Numbered from the stretch's first letter, positions 27,801 through 36,958 are shown. The stretch: 64,000 bases of DNA from an uncultured Chitinophagaceae bacterium (GCA_937958995.1 CALGAP010000016.1:90788-154787); one strand, 5' to 3'. Program-made: numbers and translations. The notes: generated by a model not told the origin, from the sequence alone.

Positions 27801-28132
27801 TGCGAAGGAATTTCCCAGTCCTGGTGACCGCGTATATCAAACTCAGAATTTTTCTGTCGGTTAGTGGTGGTATAATACAAGTTGCCAAAATCGTCTATAT
27901 CGATAGCGATAGGTGAAATCACCAGCGAATCGATTCCCCAAAGTTTAAGTGTGAGATTACTATCAGCTAATTGGTATTTCACAGCAGTGTCGCCGATAGC
28001 AGCCATTTCAGCAGCGCGTTTGGGATCTATTTGTTTGATGCGTTTATCAACAGGTTCTTCTTTGCAGGAGGATAACAAGAGCAGGGTGATAAGGCCTGGA
28101 ATTGCAAGTTGGCGTAACGCTACACGGATCAT
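24851..28132 (-). CDS. Propeller, HEAT-repeat and cytochrome c lipoprotein (PVC-type heme-binding)
   Basis: 1093 residues with a lipobox LLSSC near residue 23. The N-terminal part (about 50-490) looks like the beta-propeller of soluble dehydrogenases, with Asp-rich Ca-type loops (DTDGDGVAD, DKNGDGIADD). The middle (about 515-930) is a long HEAT-repeat array, seen as regularly spaced helical pairs such as AKWIGDIKYKDNDAGNKLI. The end holds a CIRCH heme-c site near residue 1015 and a last methionine-ligand candidate. The layout is that of the planctomycete-type membrane-bound dehydrogenases. It should oxidise a carbohydrate or similar and pass electrons to a c-heme. The dehydrogenase cofactor is not visible. 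Confidence 0.85.
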   Translation of the reverse strand: MIRVALRQLAIPGLITLLLLSSCKEEPVDKRIKQIDPKRAAEMAAIGDTAVKYQLADSNLTLKLWGIDSLVISPIAIDIDDFGNLYYTTTNRQKNSEFDIRGHQDWEIPSQALQTIEDKRAFLRSILSPENSTKNTWLADLNGDSSHDWRDLTVEKEHVYRLKDTDGDGVADQSQLVVEDFHDEVTDVAGGVLATGDDLFVAVGPDLWRMKDKNGDGIADDKVSISHGYGIHIGFSGHGMSGVEMGPDGRIYWQIGDIGFNGVDQTGKRWEYPNCGVIARSNPDGSDFEIFAYGLRNTHEFAFDEYGNLVSEDNDGDHAGERERLVYIVNGSDAGWRSNWQYGKYRDPENNTYKVWMDEKMWMPRHDSQAAYIIPPIANYVSGPAGFVYNPGTALSPEYKNHFFVAKFVGNPEQSGVYAFTLKPKGAGFELGEDKLLVSGILPTGLDFGPDGAMYIADWIDGWGTHDYGRIWKLDDKRGANWEARKQTRTLLAADFSKKTKEELGTHLFNADMQVRLKAQFELAKRGADGEETFKKMLAQADNQLARIHAIWGLAQMARKNKNYAENILPYLKDKDPEIRAQAAKWIGDIKYKDNDAGNKLIPLLKDSYSRARFFAAEALGRIEHELAITPIIEMLRANKDEDVYLRHAGSLALARIGHADPIVNLAKDRSRAVRVAAVVALRRMGDPRISEFLLDIDEYIVTEAARAINDDLSIEAALPALGNLLRLTNSENEALVRRSINANLRVGTDEALQNLINYAQKEDAPAAMRAEAIDALSTWPKPSLMDRVDGRYRGPIERDPAKLRAAAGNALVQLLHGSEKQVRLSAIKAISKLKINEGADELMAILKNDKDPAIRAQALKSLATLDYPQMGVAIQTAIADKDKSVRVAGIDLVAKMNIPVELIVSVLTDVINNKTTEEKQSALLTLGKLPVQYTQKTLDDLVQKMNAKKLPPEIYLELAEAIDSSGSRELADKYKRVSATLGADTLTAAYADALYGGDAGRGRRIFFANQSAQCIRCHAIDDRGGNAGPPLDGVARRLSRQQLLEALINPSARIAPGYGTGGVSSMPDMRYVLSKREIRHVVAFLSELKNEK

Positions 28133-28284
28133 GATTTGTTAGTATTGGTTTTTGGTTGATGTCGGATAGGAGAAGTCGTAATTTACTGATAAATATAAAA
28201 CGCCATAGAAGAGAGTAAAAAAACAGAAGAGTATAATTAGCTTTATAAGCAGGACGGAGCAGGACGGTGGCGATTCCCGGTCAA

Positions 28285-28314
28285 CAAAAAACCCCGCTCA
28301 CTAACGAGCAGGGT
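28285..28314 (-). terminator. Terminator of the efflux operon
   Basis: On the minus strand the stem ACCCTGCTC / GAGCGGGGT (one mismatch) with a six-base loop is followed by TTTTTT (the A run at 28285-28290). It lies about 30 bases past the RND pump stop codon. Confidence 0.8.
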
Positions 28315-28343
28315 CTCTTCCTGGTTTTCAATCGCGCAATTAC

Positions 28344-31300
28344 TTATATATGTTTGGGGGTAAATCCGTCCTCGCTTACCTGTACGGGTACGTAGTCGGC
28401 CACCATCAGTTCTTCAATTTTCTGCGGCTCTTTGCCGCGGTTGAAACGGTCAATGATGCGGTCGAAAATATAGTACATCACGGGTACCACAATCAGTGTC
28501 AGGAACAGCGAACTGATCAGGCCGCCAATGATCACCCAGGCCAGGCCATTCTTCCACTCTGCACCGGCACCGCTGGCCAATGCAATCGGCAGCATACCTA
28601 TCACCATCGCAATGGTGGTCATCAGGATGGGACGCAAACGTGCGTGGTTGGCTTGTATCAGGGCATTCCAGGTGCTTTCACCCTGCGCCTTGCGCTGGTT
28701 GGTGAAGTCAACAAGGATGATCGCGTTTTTAGCAACAAGACCGATCAGCATAATGAGACCTAAGATGGTAAAAATGTTCAGCGAGTTGTTGGTCAATGCC
28801 AGCGCCAGCAGGGCACCGATAATTGACAAGGGAATCGAGAACAATACCACGAAGGGATAGACGAAACTGTTGTACAACGCCACCATGATCAGGTACACCA
28901 ACACAATGGCCGCGATCAGCGCTATGCCCAGCGAACCAAAACCTTCGCTCTGGTTTTCCATATCACCGCCCCATACATAGTTTACACCGGCGGGTCGTGC
29001 CACGTCTTGCAGACTGGCTTCCCATTCAGAAGCGATGGTACCGGTAGGACGGCCTACTGATTGCGCCTGCACGGTTACCGAAGTGCTTTTATCTCTTCTC
29101 TCCAGCATGCTGGGACCGGCAGTCTGCGTGATAGTTGCGAACTGCGATAACCTGATCTTTTCACCTTTATCATTTACAAAAAGCAGGTTGCTTACGTCTT
29201 CCACGCTCTTGCGGTCAAACTCGTCGAGCTTGATGTTGATATCATACTCATATTCGCCGGCGCGGAATTTACCATCGGTATTGCCACTGAAAGCAGTCTG
29301 CATGGTAGCACCCACGGTTTGCAGGGTAAGACCCAGCGATGCCATTTTATCGCGGTCAACATTCACGCTGATTTCGGGGTTACCGGTCTCTACGGAAAGT
29401 TTTATCTCGGTAGCACCGGGAATCTGCGCCAGCTTGTCTTTTGCTACTTCGGCAAACTGCATCACGCTATCCAGTTGCGGGCCGGTAATCACCAGCGCCA
29501 GGGGAGCACGTTCGGCAGTACCCATAATGCTCACGGGCACAGTTTTCACTTTCGCACCCACCAGCACTTTCTCCAAATCCCTTTTCACCTTGGCCGCATA
29601 TACATAGGAATCGTCTTCGCGGTGTTTTCTTTCTACCAACTGCACGCTGATTTCAGATTTGTAAGCTGTGGCCTGTGTGGCGCCAAAGCCTTCGCTCGAC
29701 TGACCAACAGTGGTTACGTAGCGGGTCACCTCGGGTTTGTTACGCAGGTAGTTCTCAGCCTGCTGTGTCATCAGGTTGGTTTGTTCTATCGAAACATCCT
29801 TAGGCATTTCAATCTGCACCAGGAACTCGCCGCGGTCGCTGCGGGCAAAAAATTCTGTACCGATATAACCTTTGGCGATTAAGGCAAAAGAGGAAATTAA
29901 TAATACGAGCACAATGCCTAATGTGGCCAGTTTATGCTTGAGGCTCCATTTTAATATGCGGGTAATAAAATCGGTGAATCTGTCCAATGCTTTTTCAAAA
30001 GCCACGATCACTTTACCGAAGATGGTCTTGCCGGTAATTTTCTCCAGTTTACCAAATCTCGACGAAAGCCAGGGCACAATGGTAAACGATGAAAGCAATG
30101 ATAACAATGTGGCGATGGCTACGGTCACACAGAACTCGCGCAATATGTCAGATACCAGGCCGGTACTGAGGGCAATGGGAACAAACACCACCACAATTAC
30201 AAGGGTAATAGACAATACGGTAAAACCAATTTCTTTTGTGGCATCAAATGCCGCGCGCACTTTGTTCTTACCCATCTCCATGTGACGGTAAATGTTCTCA
30301 AGTACCACAATGGCGTCATCCACCAATATACCTACCACGAGCGAGAGACCGAGCAACGACATCAGGTTAAGCGAATAACCCAACAGATACATACCGATAA
30401 AAGTAGCGATCAATGAGGCGGGAATAGCCACCATCACAATCAGCGCGTTTCTTACGCTGTGAAGGAAAAACAACATCACCACCGCTACCAGTATAATAGC
30501 GAGCACGAGGTCGAAGATCACGGCGTTGGCTGATTGCAAGGTATAAACAGAACTGTCGTTGGCAATATCCAATTTCAATCCTGCTGTTGCATAATCTTTT
30601 TCCAACTGCTTCACAATTTCCTGTATGCCTTCACTAACGCTTACTGCATTAGCATCGGATTGTTTGATCACCTGCACCACGATGGCGCTGGTTTCATCCA
30701 CACGCGCAATCTTCTCAACATCTTTCTGAGCGTCTTGCACATCCGCTATATCAGCCAGGCGAACCTGTCCGCCTTCCGGAGTCTGGCGCACCACCAGTTT
30801 TCTCAACTCATCAACAGATTTGTATTTTCCCGCAAGACGAATCAAAATATCCTGCTCCCTGGTCTGCACGCTACCGGTGGGGAAATCGAGATTGGAAGCA
30901 AGAATGGCCTGTTGCACCTGCAACACGGAAAGACCATAGGCTTCCAGTTTAGAGGCATTCAGGTTCACTTTAATTTCTCTTTCCTGTCCGCCGATCAGGT
31001 TAACCTGCGCTACGCCCGGCACGCGCGAAATAACGGGGCCTACCCTTTTGTCCATGAGGTCGTAAAAGGCAGCCTCGTCCAGGTTGCCGGTGGCAGATAA
31101 TGTTACGACCGGCAAATCGTCGAGCGAAAACTTATTAAGCGACGGAGGATCCACATCATCGGGCAGGTCTTTCAGAATGGCGTTCACCTTTCTTTGCGCG
31201 TCGTTCAGCGCATAGTCTACATCAGTACCGTTCTTCAGGGTGATGGTTACTATAGAAAGACTTTCAAAAGATTTTGTTTCTACCTTCTTGATGTTTTCCA

Positions 31301-31520
31301 TCGACGAAACGGCGTCTTCAATTTTCCGGCTTACGGTATTTTCCACTTCACTGGGCGAAGCGCCGGGGTAAATGGTTGTTACCGAAACCACCGAAGGTGA
31401 AAATTTCGGCAGCAACTCATAGTTCAGCAAGGTATAGCTGAGCAGGCCGCCCAGGGTCAACACGGTGAACAATACAATCACCAGCGACGGCCTCTTAATG
31501 GATATTTCTGCGAGTTTCAT
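28344..31520 (-). CDS. RND efflux pump, inner membrane (AcrB-type)
   Basis: 1058 residues from the ATG at 31518-31520 (MKLAEISIKRPSL); the start at 31553 adds a leader. Classic RND layout: a TM helix then a large periplasmic loop, six TM, a second TM and large loop, five TM. Charged TM4 pieces appear in LVVGILVDDAIVVLENIYRH. It forms the tripartite pump with the adaptor and TolC gene upstream. The substrate class may be drugs or detergents, typical of HAE1/HAE2, or a Bacteroidetes-specific set. It is the last gene of the operon and has a terminator behind it. Confidence 0.95.
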   Translation of the reverse strand: MKLAEISIKRPSLVIVLFTVLTLGGLLSYTLLNYELLPKFSPSVVSVTTIYPGASPSEVENTVSRKIEDAVSSMENIKKVETKSFESLSIVTITLKNGTDVDYALNDAQRKVNAILKDLPDDVDPPSLNKFSLDDLPVVTLSATGNLDEAAFYDLMDKRVGPVISRVPGVAQVNLIGGQEREIKVNLNASKLEAYGLSVLQVQQAILASNLDFPTGSVQTREQDILIRLAGKYKSVDELRKLVVRQTPEGGQVRLADIADVQDAQKDVEKIARVDETSAIVVQVIKQSDANAVSVSEGIQEIVKQLEKDYATAGLKLDIANDSSVYTLQSANAVIFDLVLAIILVAVVMLFFLHSVRNALIVMVAIPASLIATFIGMYLLGYSLNLMSLLGLSLVVGILVDDAIVVLENIYRHMEMGKNKVRAAFDATKEIGFTVLSITLVIVVVFVPIALSTGLVSDILREFCVTVAIATLLSLLSSFTIVPWLSSRFGKLEKITGKTIFGKVIVAFEKALDRFTDFITRILKWSLKHKLATLGIVLVLLISSFALIAKGYIGTEFFARSDRGEFLVQIEMPKDVSIEQTNLMTQQAENYLRNKPEVTRYVTTVGQSSEGFGATQATAYKSEISVQLVERKHREDDSYVYAAKVKRDLEKVLVGAKVKTVPVSIMGTAERAPLALVITGPQLDSVMQFAEVAKDKLAQIPGATEIKLSVETGNPEISVNVDRDKMASLGLTLQTVGATMQTAFSGNTDGKFRAGEYEYDINIKLDEFDRKSVEDVSNLLFVNDKGEKIRLSQFATITQTAGPSMLERRDKSTSVTVQAQSVGRPTGTIASEWEASLQDVARPAGVNYVWGGDMENQSEGFGSLGIALIAAIVLVYLIMVALYNSFVYPFVVLFSIPLSIIGALLALALTNNSLNIFTILGLIMLIGLVAKNAIILVDFTNQRKAQGESTWNALIQANHARLRPILMTTIAMVIGMLPIALASGAGAEWKNGLAWVIIGGLISSLFLTLIVVPVMYYIFDRIIDRFNRGKEPQKIEELMVADYVPVQVSEDGFTPKHI

Positions 31521-31564
31521 GTTAATATTTTTTATCGCTGTCTGCGACAGCAACTGGTAATTTT

Positions 31565-32632
31565 TTACTGAATAATATTCACGGCTGATCCTTCGGTAAG
31601 GTTCACTTGTCCGCTCACTACAATTTGTTCGCCTTCATTCAGTCCTTCGATCACTTCCACCTTATCACCAATTGTCCTTCCGGTTACCACTTTCCTGGTC
31701 ACAGCTTTGTTATTTTCCACCACAAATACCTGGTTGCTGCTTACGCCGCCGATAAAGGCGCTGCGTTCAATCAGCATCACCGGCTCCTGTTGCGGGAAGG
31801 TGAAATAAGCATTGCCATACATGCCCGCTTTAAGCGGAGCAGAGGCGCTGTTCATTACTTTTATTTTTACGGGGAAATTGAGTGACTGGTCGGCCTTGGC
31901 TGCGATGAATTCAATTTTACCGGTAAACTCTTTGCCCGGCAGCACGCTGGCTTTCACTTTCACTTCGTCACCTACTTTCAGGTTGATGATCTGTGCTTCG
32001 TCAACGGCAATATCGAGTGTGAGCGATGACACATCCACTATTTCAAACAATTTGGTACCGGCGGCCAATACCGAACCGGGTTCCACCATGCGTTTGTTTA
32101 CAATGCCATCGATGGAAGAACGAATATGAGCGTCGTTGATCTTCACTTTAGCTTGTTGCAGTCTTGCTTCTGCATTTTTTAATGCCAGCCTGGCCTGGTC
32201 AACCTGTTGTTGGGTAACGCCGCCGGTGCGGAACGCGTTTTCATAACGCTCTTTGTCTCTCATTGCGTTTTGATATACTTCTTCGGCGTTGCGAAGATCT
32301 ATTTCAAGATTGTCGGTTTTTATGGTGGCGAGCAGTTGACCTCTGCGCACTTTGTCGCCTTCATCAACCAGCACATCAATCACGCGTCCTGACATTTCTG
32401 CGGCAAATTCAATTTCGCGGCCGGGCGAAAATTTGCCGTTGGCTACGAAATCGAGCGTAAGGTTTTGCTTTTGGGCTGTCTGCACTTTTACCGCCACGCT
32501 GCTATTCTTTTCTGCTACGATGGCCACTTTGGCTTCGTTGCTCTTTTTATTCTTATTTAAGGTAAATCCTATCATGGCAACCACACCGGCAATGATCACG
32601 ATGGCTACGATTATCCTAATCAGCTTTTTCAT
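31565..32632 (-). CDS. RND periplasmic adaptor (membrane fusion protein)
   Basis: 355 residues with one N-terminal membrane anchor (residues 5-24). Order: lipoyl half (FSPGREIEFAAEMSGRVIDV), alpha-hairpin (EEVYQNAMRDKERYENAFRT), the second lipoyl half (IRSSIDGIVNKRMVEPGSVL) and the beta-barrel and membrane-proximal domains at the end. It bridges the RND pump and the TolC protein. Spacing to the TolC gene is 18 bases. Confidence 0.93.
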   Translation of the reverse strand: MKKLIRIIVAIVIIAGVVAMIGFTLNKNKKSNEAKVAIVAEKNSSVAVKVQTAQKQNLTLDFVANGKFSPGREIEFAAEMSGRVIDVLVDEGDKVRRGQLLATIKTDNLEIDLRNAEEVYQNAMRDKERYENAFRTGGVTQQQVDQARLALKNAEARLQQAKVKINDAHIRSSIDGIVNKRMVEPGSVLAAGTKLFEIVDVSSLTLDIAVDEAQIINLKVGDEVKVKASVLPGKEFTGKIEFIAAKADQSLNFPVKIKVMNSASAPLKAGMYGNAYFTFPQQEPVMLIERSAFIGGVSSNQVFVVENNKAVTRKVVTGRTIGDKVEVIEGLNEGEQIVVSGQVNLTEGSAVNIIQ

Positions 32633-32650
32633 GTTTATCTTGTTTTGAGT

Positions 32651-34015
32651 TTAGTTCATTAATGATTTTAATTCTCCTTTGGCCTTCAGCAGTTTTATTT
32701 CTGCCAGCCGGTATTCGAGTTGACTTACGTTATAGGCATTCTGCGCATCAAACAGGGCATTTTGAGCGTCCAGCAAATCTGTCAACGGCGCCAGTCCCTG
32801 GTTATAGTTGTTTTGCGTATTCTCAAACACGCTCTGCGCGAGCCTGATATTCTTTTCCTGGTTATTTAATATGATAATGGCGTTGCTGATCTGCGTCTTC
32901 GCATTTTTGTAATCGAGGTTCAGGCTTTGTTTGGCCTGCTCCATATCCTCTTTTATTTTTTTCAACTCCACATCTGCCTGCCTGATGCGTGCGCGGGTGG
33001 CGCCGCCGTTGAAGATGGGCACCTTCAGGCTCACACCCACGGTAGCTACATCGAACCAGTTGGCGCCGCTGCTGGCATCTTTAAATACGGGGAATGAGTT
33101 GGCCAGTCCCTGGTAACTATAGCTGCCGGACAAACTCAGTGAAGGATAATATTCTGCTTTCACAGCCTGCTTCTGAAAATCGAGCAGGTGCTGTTGTTTG
33201 GTCAGCAGTTTAAGTTCGGTTCTGCCATCCATATCCAGGCTATCGGGCAGATCAAGTGCGAAGGCTAATTGCTCAGATTGATCCCATTCCGGAATCTCTA
33301 TAGGCGTTTCCACCGGCATGCCAATGAAAAATTTCAATTGATTTTCGTAGAGGGCCAGCACATTCAATAATTGCTGGCGCTGGCTTTCGAGATTGGAGAG
33401 TTTTACATCAATGCGGTCAACGTCAATCTTTCTTCCCAATCCGTTTTCATACTGACCGCGGATTACTTTATATACTTCCTTGGTGGTAGCGATATTGCTA
33501 TCGATGTTCACCAGCTGCTGTCGTTGCACATACACCTGGTAATAGCTGGTGGCTACCTGTTCAATTACTTTCTCTTCGGTGAGCTGATTGTTGAGTTGAT
33601 AAAACTCGCGCGTTGTCTTCGCCGCCTTCAGACCGGTAAATACTGCCTGGTCGAATATGTTTTGCGATACACTCACACCCACGTTTGCGTTCCATTTTTG
33701 TCCAAATGCCACCAACATGGTTTGACCCGGGTTCACGGGATTGAGTTCACCGGGTAATGCGCTTTTTTGCAGCAGCGGGTTATAATTGAGTGCGCCGTTT
33801 CCGTTCACCTGCGGCAGCGCGCGTGCTCTTACTTCATCCACCTGGTAGTCGGCGTTTTCAACATCCAGTTTTGCTTTCTTAGCGTCGGCATAGTTCTGCA
33901 GTGCATACTGTATGGCATCTTTCAGTGTGAGCCGCCTGCTGTCCTGCGCGTGGGCCACATTCGTAAACGTGATGCCGGCTAACAGGCTATACAGTATTTT
34001 CTTTCGTAGTGACAT
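32651..34015 (-). CDS. TolC-family outer membrane efflux protein
   Basis: 454 residues with a cleaved signal peptide ending near AHAQD. Two repeated OEP halves with long coiled coils (ALPQVNGNGALNY... and KAEYYPSLSLSGSYSYQ). It is the outer membrane channel of the tripartite pump and the first gene of a three-gene operon (tolC, mfp, rnd). An operator matching the one before tetR lies at 34077-34100, 62 bases upstream. Confidence 0.93.
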   Translation of the reverse strand: MSLRKKILYSLLAGITFTNVAHAQDSRRLTLKDAIQYALQNYADAKKAKLDVENADYQVDEVRARALPQVNGNGALNYNPLLQKSALPGELNPVNPGQTMLVAFGQKWNANVGVSVSQNIFDQAVFTGLKAAKTTREFYQLNNQLTEEKVIEQVATSYYQVYVQRQQLVNIDSNIATTKEVYKVIRGQYENGLGRKIDVDRIDVKLSNLESQRQQLLNVLALYENQLKFFIGMPVETPIEIPEWDQSEQLAFALDLPDSLDMDGRTELKLLTKQQHLLDFQKQAVKAEYYPSLSLSGSYSYQGLANSFPVFKDASSGANWFDVATVGVSLKVPIFNGGATRARIRQADVELKKIKEDMEQAKQSLNLDYKNAKTQISNAIIILNNQEKNIRLAQSVFENTQNNYNQGLAPLTDLLDAQNALFDAQNAYNVSQLEYRLAEIKLLKAKGELKSLMN

Positions 34016-34076
34016 ATCTATCTGATTTCAGTTATTTTTTAATTGGTTGCCTTCCCTGTTTTCCTTATCAACTTTT

Positions 34077-34100
34077 CTGTTTAACATTTTTGTCAAATAA
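34077..34100. promoter_or_regulatory. Second TetR-type operator, before tolC
   Basis: The plus-strand core TGTTTAACA-T-TTTTGTCAAA (34078-34097) matches 21 of 24 bases of the site at 34721-34744 read on the opposite strand. It lies between the tetR stop codon and the tolC start, so the pump operon appears to have its own copy of the operator. Confidence 0.65.
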
Positions 34101-34115
34101 GGGTCAAAAAAAATG

Positions 34116-34718
34116 TTAGTCCTTAAACAGCACTTTTAAAATCGCTTGTTTACGTTCTTTCATCAGTGCTTCGTATTTTTTCTTTCCCAGCGACAATGAG
34201 CGTTCCATCAATGGACGCATAGCTAAAGGATAAGAAATGAGCGATACGAGGTTGAGCACAAACTGCATGGGATCCATTTCGGGAATGGTGCCTGCTTTCA
34301 TCTCGCGCTCTATTTCCTGTAAGAATGCCTTTTTTCTTTGTTCGTGATCGTCGCGGAATTTGGCGACGTTGTCAAGCAGTTCACCTGCATGCATATTAGC
34401 TGCCAGGTAACTGTCGAGGTAAGGATACTTCTGCGCATGCGCCATCCATACATCTATGAATCGTTCTATTTTTTGTTTGAAGCTCAGATCGCCTTTGGGC
34501 TCTTCCATCAGTTTCTCCTTGAACTCGGCATGGCCCTCGAGCCACACTTTTTCAAAGAGCAGGTCGCGCGACCTGAAATAATAGTGTACCAGCGTGCGGT
34601 TTACTCCCGCCGCGTCGGCAATCTCCTGGGTGGTAGCATTAAATCTACCTTCGGAGAAGAAGATCTTCTTCGCCGTTTCCTTTATCAACTCCTCGGTTGC
34701 TGAATCTTTCGTTGACAT
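34116..34718 (-). CDS. TetR-family regulator of the efflux operon
   Basis: 200 residues. N-terminal TetR HTH (about 10-55: FNATTQEIADAAGVNRTLVH then YYFRSRDLLFEKV), followed by an all-helical ligand domain. It precedes the tolC-mfp-rnd operon on the same strand, as efflux repressors commonly do. Two related operators flank its coding region, one on its own promoter and one before tolC, which predicts self-repression and operon repression. The ligand is unknown but is likely a pump substrate. Confidence 0.9.
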   Translation of the reverse strand: MSTKDSATEELIKETAKKIFFSEGRFNATTQEIADAAGVNRTLVHYYFRSRDLLFEKVWLEGHAEFKEKLMEEPKGDLSFKQKIERFIDVWMAHAQKYPYLDSYLAANMHAGELLDNVAKFRDDHEQRKKAFLQEIEREMKAGTIPEMDPMQFVLNLVSLISYPLAMRPLMERSLSLGKKKYEALMKERKQAILKVLFKD

Positions 34719-34720
34719 AA

Positions 34721-34744
34721 TTGTTTGACAAAATTGTTAAACAA
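34721..34744. promoter_or_regulatory. TetR-type operator at the tetR promoter
   Basis: A 24-base imperfect palindrome with outer arms TTGTTT / AAACAA and inner ACAA / TTGT; four central or inner positions break symmetry. It begins two bases before the tetR ATG and overlaps the -7 box at 34742-34749. The same sequence recurs before tolC. Repressor binding here would block the tetR transcript start. Confidence 0.65.
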
Positions 34745-34749
34745 AGGTA
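34742..34749 (-). promoter_or_regulatory. Bacteroidetes -7 box of tetR
   Basis: Minus-strand TACCTTTG is a perfect TAnnTTTG, abutting the operator at 34721-34744, so a transcript would start inside the operator. A -33 element is not clear. Confidence 0.55.
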
Positions 34750-34910
34750 GGGAGATTTTGGAATAAAAAAATTATTTCAATAAAAAATTTAACTAAGGGG
34801 AAATGGGTAAAAAAGAAGTAGGCATTGATAATCAAATAAATACAGTAGCCCGACTTATGCCCTGCACGGGAACGGCCATTCGTCAATTTTTGCAGATTGT
34901 CAAACAGAGG

Positions 34911-35624
34911 CTATTGTTCCTGCAGCCGCTCCATCACGGCCTGCTTGTAGAGGCGGCCGATAGGAATTTCGTGGTTGTTGAGTTTTACTGCGAGTCCATT
35001 ATACCCAGACACTTTATCCAGGGACACCATATAAGAGCGGTGCACGCGCAGAAATTTATGTTCAGACAGCAGGTTTTCCATAGCAGAAATGGTTTGTTTC
35101 ACCATAAAGTGTTTGCCATCTGCCAGGTGCACCATCACATAGTCTTTCCAGCTTTCAATCCAGGCGATTTCGTTGACCAGCACTTTCTTCATGTCTTTGT
35201 CCACCTTCAGGTACACAAAGGCGGCATTCGCAGGCGACGCGGTAGCAGCGGGCTCCGCCATTTCGCGGCCCAGCACACGGTTAAGTTTGGAGATGGCTTT
35301 GAAAAAGCGTTCAAAAGAAACGGGCTTTACCAGGTAGTCTACCGCATCCAGTTCAAAACCATCCACCGCATATTCGCGATAAGCAGTTACGAAAATAACC
35401 TTCGGCGGGTGCGACAGGTTTTTCAAAAATTCGGTTCCCAGTATGCGGGGCATTTTGATATCGAGAAAAATAACATCAACGGGTTTGTGGCGCAACACAC
35501 CCAATGCTTCAATGGCATTGCTGCACTGACCGGCAATTTCCAGGTCGTCGATGGAGGAAATATAGCGCGCAAGGAGTTTCAGCGCCGGCGGCTCATCATC
35601 TATCAGCAGGCAACGGAGTTTCAT
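34911..35624 (-). CDS. LytTR response regulator (second pair)
   Basis: 237 residues: receiver domain with acidic pocket in LIDDEPP, phosphoacceptor in FLDIKMP and lysine in LVKPV; C-terminal LytTR domain with VHRSYMVSLDKV. It overlaps its kinase by four bases (ATGA). The C-terminal domain, about residues 135-235, binds DNA. Its targets are not fixed; the nearby efflux operon and the adhesin-like gene are only candidates. Confidence 0.92.
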   Translation of the reverse strand: MKLRCLLIDDEPPALKLLARYISSIDDLEIAGQCSNAIEALGVLRHKPVDVIFLDIKMPRILGTEFLKNLSHPPKVIFVTAYREYAVDGFELDAVDYLVKPVSFERFFKAISKLNRVLGREMAEPAATASPANAAFVYLKVDKDMKKVLVNEIAWIESWKDYVMVHLADGKHFMVKQTISAMENLLSEHKFLRVHRSYMVSLDKVSGYNGLAVKLNNHEIPIGRLYKQAVMERLQEQ

Positions 35625-36736
35625 GCAGTAGCAATTTGCGGATTGGGCACGTTCAGTGGCGACAGCGTTGATATGGCCACATTGCCCAGCAGTCGTATCA
35701 TGAGCGATACCACAAAGAAATTTCCTTCATCATTGATCTTTAATTCATACTTGCCGGGATAAATAAACTCCAGGCGCTTCTTCACATTCTCTATACCTAT
35801 GCCATGATTGCTGATGGGACCATATTCATTTTTGCTGTTGGCAATTTTAAATCGCAGTATGCCATGTTGCATCGATATATCCACACCGAGCCAGGGCTTT
35901 TCAATTTGTTCCGAAGCGCCGTGTTTAAAAGCATTTTCCAGGAAGGGAAGCATAAGTAAGGGCGCTATGAACTTTCCTTTCATTTCACCTTCTACGTTCC
36001 AGCTAATCTCAATTTTGTTGCCATACCGCTCGCGTTCGAGATCAATATAGTTTTTCATGATCTCTATTTCCTTTTCGAGTCTTACCTCTTCCGAACGGCA
36101 GTCATACAACATATAGCTGAGCAACGAAGAAAGCTTTAAGATCAACGCGGGCGTTTTAGGAGAATTGTCAAGGGAAAAAGAATAGATATTATTGAGTGTG
36201 TTAAACAGAAAATGAGGATGCACCTGTGCTTTCAGCAATTGCAATTCTGCAGTAGCTTTTTCCTGTTGCGCCAGCATCCAGTCGCGCTGTTTAATGGTAA
36301 ACAATTTAAAAAACTTAATGATCATGGGACTGGCTGCAGAAGTGGTCATGCACAGATAGCAGAATGCCAGCGGGCCGCGCGGCAGAATGTTTTCCAGTCC
36401 CATTGCTTCCTGTACGGGTATGAGCACATAGCTGCGATACGCCACATCGAGGTAAAGACCGAATGCGCCCCAGGCGAGCAGCACGCCGAGAAATTGCAGC
36501 ACTCTTCCTTTTAGCAGCAAATGCGGTATGGCAAAATAAACGAGCGGGTAACTGAAAAAAATAAACAAAGGCACCCACATGGCCATATTCAACAACTGGC
36601 GGGCGTACGAGCCGGGGGCTCCTATAATTACCCAGAAGGCCGCCCATAACGAAATATGGAAGCACCAATAAATAATATGCCGCCATACCCGGTAGCGGCG
36701 CGAGAAAACAAAATCGTTGTAAAGAAATGCGTTCAT
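35621..36736 (-). CDS. LytS-type sensor histidine kinase (second pair)
   Basis: 371 residues with four N-terminal hydrophobic segments, then an H box VHPHFLFNTLNNIYSF, an N box LPFLENAFKHGA and G box NHGIGIENVKKRLEF. It is translationally coupled to its regulator. The last 30 residues (LLGNVAISTLSPLNVPNPQ) extend beyond the ATPase fold and overlap the regulator start. Confidence 0.92.
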   Translation of the reverse strand: MNAFLYNDFVFSRRYRVWRHIIYWCFHISLWAAFWVIIGAPGSYARQLLNMAMWVPLFIFFSYPLVYFAIPHLLLKGRVLQFLGVLLAWGAFGLYLDVAYRSYVLIPVQEAMGLENILPRGPLAFCYLCMTTSAASPMIIKFFKLFTIKQRDWMLAQQEKATAELQLLKAQVHPHFLFNTLNNIYSFSLDNSPKTPALILKLSSLLSYMLYDCRSEEVRLEKEIEIMKNYIDLERERYGNKIEISWNVEGEMKGKFIAPLLMLPFLENAFKHGASEQIEKPWLGVDISMQHGILRFKIANSKNEYGPISNHGIGIENVKKRLEFIYPGKYELKINDEGNFFVVSLMIRLLGNVAISTLSPLNVPNPQIATA

Positions 36737-36958
36737 GAAATGCAGATATTACAATGTACGCAATACTCCGCATAATTAATACAGGAAAGGCGCGATAAAA
36801 GACAAACAACAAAAATTTCCGACAGACGACAGATTTTTTCTCTTTACACCATTCAATCCGCTAATGGGCTTTGTGTTGGCAAATGTGGTTGTTAAGCGAT
36901 TGCGGCAGTACCCGTTGCACGATGGTGTCTATTTTAGTTGCATACCACATTAACCGTT

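Noticed and set aside
34803..35762. 319-codon plus-strand frame across the second LytTR regulator
   Set aside because: Antisense to the regulator and kinase genes; rich in His/Phe as typical of a shadow frame.
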